64,000 bases of DNA, taken from assembly GCA_029964075.1 (NCBI GenBank), contig CM057142.1, positions 39,310,392 through 39,374,391 on the forward strand, given 5' to 3'. Under the pieces are notes generated by a model. That model had not been told where the DNA came from. It saw nothing but the letters and a program-made list of their open reading frames with translations, and did not search any database. Source of the DNA: Patiria pectinifera. Its lineage: Eukaryota; Echinodermata; Asteroidea; Valvatida; Asterinidae. Position 1 is the first letter of the stretch. Every line of letters starts with the position of its first letter. A program made the position numbers and the translations under genes. Positions 36,301-45,300 of this stretch are shown one piece after another.

Positions 36301-39300
36301 GGAAACCATGGAATCTGAATCGGTAGCCTCCGCAGAGGGAGGGCATAAGGCCACAGAACCGGAACAACTTGGGGAGCTTGGCAAAAAGATACTACAACAT
36401 GAGGTTTGACACTTGTTTCATTGTGATCGGATCTTTAACCCTACTTGAAGTATGTGAATAGGTACTGTATTCAAGAAGAGTATATTCAAGAAGATGGTCT
36501 ACTTGGTATCTATAAAACAATTGAAGAGAAGCTACGGACCGTCGGACAACAAGAGGTTCCAAGGAATAGGTCAGGTCCTGACCCCCAGGGCGTCTCATGT
36601 TGTTGCAATGGTTTCAGTAAGGTCAGATTTTTAACCTTACATGGTGATAAGTGATTCTGTTGATTAACCTTAACTCCCTAGCGTCTTTTACTAGGAACTG
36701 GGCCAAGTCCATCAAAATCCATCAATTACTGTGCGTCCAATACAAAACAAAACATAATGGAATCCACCACTGAAGCACTGGTTGACATTCATGGACTTGC
36801 TAAACATGGCTTTTATCACAATAGCAGTACAGGAAGCTAGGCCAAATCAATCGGATACCCCTAGCACTGCTTCAGGCCATTAGGTCCAAGTCCATCATAC
36901 TCCATCAATATATAGTCATGCCAGGACTTCAGGACCAAGTCCCCCAAAATCCACCAAAATTGGGGGATGGATTTTGATGGACTCAGTTGTGGTGGTGAGG
37001 GTTAATCGAAAACTGAATATTCAATAATTACTGATCAAACCATGTTTCAGCACATGTACTGTCCTGTGGCACTTCTGAAGTGAAATGAATCAAACTCAGT
37101 TGTCAAGTTGGGCATATTCGGCAACATATTATAGTGCTGCATATTTCTGCCTTCTCAACAAAAGATAAAGTAATGGAAGTTTGCACCATAAAAGTATCGA
37201 AATTCTCCTGTTAATTAAACGAATACACTTCGAGTTACTAGCTACCACGTACCGGCAACGACAGTCAGAAGTGGCCATCGAATATTCAATAATTAATTTA
37301 AAGCATGCACGGCATGCTAGGGATAAAATTTAACAAATTGTAAGTGACTTTTGTAATGCTTTGATTTGCAATGCATTGTTATAAAGTGTAGACCAGATGT
37401 ACGTGTAACAGACAGCTTCACCAGCCATGGTCTGTGAGGGAAGTCAAGAAATTTGTCTTAATATAGGAGCGGATCTAGTGGGTGGACCCCCCCCCCCCCC
37501 CCCCATTTGGCCGCTGACTAATGTTATGAAACTAGTAAAATTGGGCAAAAAATAATCAATGGAATGCTAAAGTAGCTAAATTGATTCTCAAATTGCCTTC
37601 GAATGCTGGAGAAAGTATTGTAGATTTGGAAAAAAAACTGGGGGGGGGGGCATCCTAGCAAGGTGTACCGAAACCCCTTCCACCTTCATGTCAAACCCAA
37701 CCCCCCTTTCCTGAAAGCTAGATCCCCCTTGTAATACTTTGTCTTCTTTTTTTCAACAGTCTCTCTGTAAAAGTATGGTCATGTGCATCTATTCATCACT
37801 GTCGTGGAATGATACACAGACATGCACTAAGTCACTAAACATGTGCTGGCCAATATTTCAACAGGTGAGTGGATATTTAATCATGTTTATTTAAACACTT
37901 CTCTTTCCATGTTGCCAACAAAATACATGCAACAATGAGCAAATTAGATACATGTACAGTTAAAGACCAGTCACTTTGTATTTTTTTCAGGCACTTGTCC
38001 TTTATTTCACCTATGACAAAAAAAAAAGCCATCTAGATCTCTCCCCAAATATAAAAGTTGCATTTTCTGGTATGTGCAAGACTTGAAAATCATGTGTGAG
38101 GCTTTCTTTCAAATGAATCACGCTATCGATTTATATTGAAACTTGGTATGAACATCGACTGTGACCTCCAGATGTAACATACAAGTGTTATGTCATCATG
38201 ATTTCATCAGCTACCAATAACAAGCAATTTTAATTTTAAAATATAACCAGCTTTGTTCATTCTTAAGTCATGGACACATTTTTTTTTAAATTATCATTTT
38301 TGCAGAACAATGAACTTTGTTTTATTCCTCACCGACTTTTATCTTTAAATGGATTACTTTTCCCCAAGCATGCCAAGTACACGCATGTGAATGAAGTGTC
38401 TGACTTGATTTGATCCAAATTGAAATGTTTTGATTGAACAGATAGTTGATAGGCCTATTCTTCCTGGTGCTGTCAAGTATCTGTTCTCCTGTCTGCTACT
38501 TGGTCTTGAAGTCCATGGGCAACACGAAACCTGTACATCCTTGCTTGTTCAGAAGACCTTCCAACACTATGAAATTTTGGTGAGAATTTGGGATTTTTAT
38601 GGGTGGTTTTCATGTTTAACATCTAGATGTAGTTCCTTTTGCATGTCCTTTGGTGTTTTTTCCCTACTGTAGAGAGGATAATACTATTAATTGGCATTAA
38701 CAAAAATGAAGTGTATTTCAATAATTGAAATGAACAAAATTAAAGTGTATTTCAATTGAGTTTGTCTGAGACAAGTTGTTGTTGGGCTCCTTGTCTCGAG
38801 AGACAATGGGTATGCGCCATAGAGCTATATTAAATTACTCGAGCGCTAACTCCTCATTCTTACATGCGGAGACGTAACGCTTTGAAGCCGTCCTGGGCGC
38901 AGACATTTTGAATTCATGTGCGTGTTTGTAGAACATAGATGGATTGAATTTTGAAAGTGTACTCTACATGCAACGCGCAAGTAGAACTTAAGCGCGTCAA
39001 GACAGTTCAAAAAACGTCACGGCAAAAAGCATCTGCAGTGAATATGCGCTGTTGCGCTGTTTGCGTAGTGCTCATTTGCTGATCATGCGTTTCAGTTTTG
39101 GGCGTATCGGCTTCGATAACGCACCGGTATGGAATACAAACGCAGATATGCAAATAGCCGTACAAAAGCCGTACAATATTTCTAGTTCTCCATAGGTTTA
39201 TATAAAAACATGGATGCGCCCATCAGTGCTCTAGTAATATAATATAGCTCTATAGTATGCGCACAGTCTCACTGGTTGGGACAGCGTCTGCCGTGGCTAT

Positions 39301-42300
39301 ACAGACCTATTCTAGAGTGACAGTCACTGCCACAGGCACTGCATGTGCAGGCTGATGCTGGAGCAGTCGTTGCAGGCTCTTCTCTTCCGTCTCTCACGCT
39401 TATCCTGCCAGACGTTGTAACGCTTTTCCTCACTATTCATGACACCTTTACGTACTACAGCCCAGTTGTGAAGTAACAGAAAAAAAACATTTATTATTAT
39501 GTAAATGGAAAGACACCTGTTTGGGACAGAGCTCATATCAGGAGCTTGCGACACCGTCATTGTTGAGGCCCTCACGTGACCTGTCACGTGACCCTGCTTG
39601 GTCACATGACAGGATGCAGTCGTACAAGTAGGCCAGTTTGTATCCTCCATCTCTGTGTTACCATTTGGCAGGGTCACGTGACAGGTCACGTGAGGGCCTC
39701 AACAACGCAAGTTGATAAAGACACGGAGACAGTGTCACAAGCTCCTGATTTGAGCTCTGTGATTCATCTTTCCATTTACTTGATTTAGTAATGGGACTGG
39801 AAACAAACTTACATGCTCGATGTATTATTATGGCTATATTATATGTGACCTATGTACTCAATGCACAAGTACGCATATGACGCATAGACTGGACAACCAA
39901 CGGTTACAAAGGCAGAGTAACGGGGTTCCACTGGGAGGGGCAAGGGGGCATTCATATGAAATGGGGCATTCATACGAATGCATAGCCAATGGCGCCTGAT
40001 ACTCAACCGAAAACGTGACATTATATTATTATATGTGACCTATGGACTCCATCCACAAATACCCCTGCTCCCCCCCCCCCCAACAGTTACAAAGGCAGAG
40101 CAACGGGGTACCCCTGGGAGGGGCAATGGGGAATTCATTCAAATGCATAGCCAGTGGCGCCTGAATCTCACCCGAAAACGCGACAGGTTTGTGCACATAT
40201 AGCATGTTTAGAAATTAGTCGTCCAGGCTTTCCCTCATATGCGTACAAATCAGTACACGCATGCGCTGTGTCCCTACATTGTACCACTGGGGCTTTCGGA
40301 AGTGGTCACAACAAGCAATACAATCCTCCTTGTCCAATACCTGCAATCATTCCAAACAAACAGCCCTTCAATCTACGTTTATATGTAGGTTTTTACTATC
40401 CATATAAATATGTTTTTCTATTCATTTTCAATTTCAAAACATTTTGAACATTATCTTGTAACTTTCTATTTTAGAGGCCCAGATTTGATATCCTCCAAGA
40501 AGTCATGTTACAGATTCCGGGAGTCACACAAGAGATACTTCAGACATTTGACCATCGGTTTATCTTCAACGAGGAGCATAAGAAACCTATCAGCGAAAAA
40601 AGTAGACGAGACAACTTCAAAAAAATGATCAGTGGAATCATTGGTGTAAGTTCACAATTAAAGGGATTTTTAACTTCATCCTTTTAAAGTGGAACTTTTT
40701 TTTTAAATTTGAGTCACACAAGCAAAAGAAAAACAACAGTCAACAGTAAACAAATTTCCTTTTCTAGCTTTATTTGCTTTGGACATCTTTTTCACAGCAG
40801 GTGTCCCAGAAAAGTTTTGGAATTCCTTTTTTTTTAATTTGAAAGCTTTGTTTTTAGCGGGCAAATATGATTTGAGTGCTTGCATCAGTTTGAAGGGAAC
40901 TAACTATAACATTTGTGTAGAGTCTGGCAATATCAATACATTTCTGTTCAGGAAAGAGACCATGCAATCACCATGTCTGTACGTATGTCCGTCCGTTCGT
41001 TCTGACCATAACCCACATGTGGCCACTTGTGAAACCTATAGAAAAACATCACCCCGGATGTGAAATCTTTAGAAAAGTGATAAAAGGAACACAATGCCAT
41101 CGCCCCACATAGTCCCTGGGATAGGGCCATTTAATCGCAAAATTTCATGATTAATCTTAATATTATTTTCTGTTGTAGGGTACCTTGGGACATCTGAAAA
41201 TGGTGCTCTTAAGTTGCACAGCCGGTATTTTTGCCTTCCAGCTCCAAAAAACTGATATTTTGGGGGCTTATTTTTTGAGAAACGGCTAAAATCATATTTT
41301 GGGCCTCTGCTCTCTCCAAAATGGTCCCGTCGTGACCTGTTTGCACCTTTTACCATCCTGATAGGATGGGTAAACAAGAAAAAATATGGTTGGTCCCAAG
41401 TTTATCCGTATTCGTGTTCCCAGGGCATATATTGCTTTGCCGACACCCCCCAAATCCTACGACTTTGCCCTGTTTGGGGACAATAATGACTTTGAAACTC
41501 ACACTTATTCCAAAGATACACACTTTCTTTATAATTTAAAAACTGCCTGAGGCCACAAGCTTTAATTTAAGTGGTAGATAAGCTTTCTGTCTTGAAAATT
41601 AGGCTCGCCATGGCCATTTTTGCTTCCCCTACCCCTAAATCACTCAAAACGGCTGTATAGTGGTTGGCATAGCAAACTTATTGTGCATTTTATGATAACA
41701 GTGCCAAATTTGGTACAGAGATAGACCAATATCATATCAACAAATGTGGATGTTGGAGCATCGCAGATCTGGCCCTTGATGGCCGTGGGAGGCATCATTT
41801 TAAAAGTGCTGAGTCATGCTGAGTCAGCACTATTTTGTAATGCGTTTTCTCGTGCAATATGGAGGCTAACATGACTTTCTGCCTTTTTTTCTACACGCTT
41901 GGATGCGAAACAGGCATAAATAATTGATTTTCTTTCAATACTTCATTGAATTTTTTTTAATAATGCCTGCCAGGTGATGTCAGGCCTGGCTACATGCACC
42001 TGCAAGAATTGTGCTGCACTGTAATATAGAATACAGACGTATATGTTGTCCTACACAAAGTTAGTTGGGAATTCAAGTTCTGACTCGCCAAAAATGACGT
42101 CCTGACAATGTTTAAGACCATCCACTATCATAGCAGGAATGGGTCTGGCAAAAACCTTGCCCCACAAATAAAAATCAACTGATTTTAGTCACAAAAAATA
42201 CCGAATCAGCATTTTTTAAATGCAATTATGTTTCAAGCTTAGGTGAAAACAAAAGATTGCTAGGTGATTTTCATAAAATTAACCATAGTATCCGTTTGCA

Positions 42301-45300
42301 GACATGCTTGTAAAATGCAGTGATGGTGATTTGTGGGGTGTCGAAGGAAAAGGTGGTTAAAGGTTGTAGGGGGGGGGGGCAGGGGGCGGGGTTTGGACAA
42401 TTAACAATATCTATGCATATCGAATTCCTAGTACATGCGCACTTGTGGTCTAGTATGTACAAATGGGTGCAAATATGTCATGGGAACACCATTTAGGGAA
42501 AACACATTTAGGTATACCGGTACAATGTACATTTGCTAAATGATTAAGCCTATATACATACGCACTGGGATAGTTTTTTTCAGGGGGGAGGGGGGCGAAC
42601 ATGAACCCACCTCCCCTCACGGTCCTCCCTCCCCTGGGGCAATGCCCAACATTTCCGATCGTGTTCAATCTGTCCATAGAAAAATGGATTTGTTTGTACA
42701 TTTAATTAATTACACGTGTATTAGTGAAGCCCGGGCATGCACGGTAAACGGGTCCAACTTAACGAAGTCTTATATAGCTATAGAAACCTTTTTAAAATTG
42801 CTTCCACACAACAAAATAAGCAAAATGATACCAATGAATTAGAGATATGATATTTCTGTTGGTTTTGGAAAAAAAACGGATGACAAAAAGTGGCATAGTG
42901 GGGGTGAAGCCCCACAAACTGACCTCCCCCAATGGCGGATTAAAGGGGGAGGGCGGCTGGGGCAATGGGGCCACGCCCCTCTTTCGTTTTAGTAACGTCG
43001 CTTAAAAGGCAGCTATTGCATACATCACCCACAAAACTCAACAAAAACAATAAATGTGCACCTCCTCCCCATGTTTTTCTATTAAATTTGGGGCGGAAAT
43101 CTTTGGACACATTTTTTTCTTCAACTAGATCCCCCCCCCCCCAAAAAAAATTGTGTTTAATATGGAAAAAAGGGGAGTGGGTACAGATTTATTGTTTTTG
43201 TTGAGTTTTGTGGGCGGTGTACGCAATAGCTGCCTTTTTGAGCGCCGTAACTAAAAACAAAGGGGGGCGTGTTTCTCCCGCCCTCCTTTAATCCACCGTT
43301 GGAGGTCAGTTTGCAGGGGTCCCTACTATGCCACATTTTGTCATACGTTTTCCCAAACCAACTAAAATATCATAATCCATTGGTTGTATTTGTTTTGCTT
43401 ATTTCGTTGTGTGGAAGCAATTTTCTGTAGCTGTAAGACTTCGTTAAGTTGGACCTGTCACTGACCAACATGCCCGGGCTGCACTAAAAACGTGTAATCA
43501 ATTAAATACATTATACCAACCAATCCGAGAATTTTGGACATGGCCCCGGGGGAGGGAGGATCGTGGGGGAGGCAGGATCGTGTTCTGCCCCCCCCCCCCC
43601 AAACAATTATCCCAGTGCATGGTTGCAGACCAGTAAATCGGTCCGAAATTGCCTACGCCGGCCAAATCACAATCTGCAGTATTTGAGCATGCTGTGGGTC
43701 GTGAAATTGAGTGTTTGTAAAATATATGGGTGGAAGCCGTGCACAGGACTATGAGCTTGTAGTTCCGTTCAATTTGGATAAATTGGGGCAAAGCGCTCTA
43801 TTTTGCAATGGAGTGTAGGCATCGTTTTTCATAATGGCGATGGGCTTCAGGACTATTTTCAGGGGTGATCATCTTCGGATGGAAATTTCTCCTAGAAGTC
43901 ATTAGTTGACCCCCCCCCCAAAAAAAAAAACTAAATTGAAAAGAAAATGAAAGATAATGAAATAAGCTTTAATTTGATGTGTGTCTCGAACACCTTGGAG
44001 CGTTGTGAGTATTTTTCCCGAATTTCTGAAGTGGGAGCATTCACCATTGGGGTCTATGGAAGTTTATTTACTGGTCTTCAACCATACAGGCCTTTTCTTT
44101 CAGCAAATATATATTGCTATAAATGTGCTCCGTAAGTCTTCCCCAAATGGTGTTCCCATGACATATTTTCACTTATTTGTACATAATAGACAACAAATGC
44201 AACATATTAGGAATGTGCATAGATATTGTTGACAGTCCAAACCCCGCCCCCCCCCCACCCCCTCCAAGTTTTAGCCAGCTTGTCCCTCGACACCCCATAA
44301 ATAACAAAGAGTCACCATCGCTGCATTTTACAGGCATGTCTGTATACGGAAACTAAGGTTAACGGTGATAAAAATGACCTAGAAATGTTTTTTTTTTCAC
44401 CGAAGCTTGAAACAGAATTGCATTTAAAAAAATGCTGATTCAGCATTTTTTGCGACTAAAGTCAGTTGATTTTTATTTGTGTGGCAAGGTTTTTGCCAGA
44501 CCCATTCCTGCTATGATAGTGGATGGTCTTAAACATTGTCAGGACGTCATTTTTGGCGAGTCAGAACTTGAATTCCCAACTAACTTTGTGCAGGACAACA
44601 TATACGTCTGTATTCTACATTACAGTGCAGTACAATTCTTGCAGGTGTAGCCAGGCCTGACATCACCTGGCAGGCATTATTTAGTTTTTTTTCAATAAGG
44701 TATTGAAAGAAAATCAATTATTTATGCCTGTTTCGCATCCAAGCGTCTTGAAAAAAGGCAGAAAAACATATTAGCTTCCATATTGCACGAGAAAACACAT
44801 TACAAAATAGTGCTGACTCAGCATGACTCAGCACTTTTAAAATGATGCCTCCCACGGCCATCAAGGGCCAGATCTGTGATGCTTCAATATCCACATTTGT
44901 TGATATGATATTGGTCTATCTCTGTACCAAATTTGGCACTGTTATCATAACATGCACAATAGGTTTGCTATGCCAACCACTATACAGCCGTTTTGAGTGA
45001 TTTAGGGGTAGGGGAAGCAAAAATGGCCTTGGCGAGCCTAATTTTCAAGACAGAAAGCTTATCTACCACTTAATTTAAAGCTTGTGGCCTCAGGCAGTTT
45101 TTAAATTATAAAGAAAGTGTGTATCTTTGGAATAAGTGTGAGTTTCAAACTCATTTCTGTCCCCAAACAGGACAAAGTCACAGGATTTGGGGGGTGTCCG
45201 CAAAGCAATATATGCCCTGGGAACATGAAAATGGATAAACATGGGACCAACCATATTTTTTCTTGTTTACCCATCCTATCAGGATGGTAAAAAGTGCAAA

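Noticed and set aside
39324-39450. Minus-strand peptide with RRACNDCSS, resembling a zinc-binding tail of a transposase
   Set aside because: Too short and without a supporting domain; I could not assign it to a family.
41069-41377. 90-codon open frame present in both arms of the 4.4-kb palindrome (also 45263-45532)
   Set aside because: The few differences between arms change amino acids and no domain is recognisable; likely chance in a duplicated sequence.
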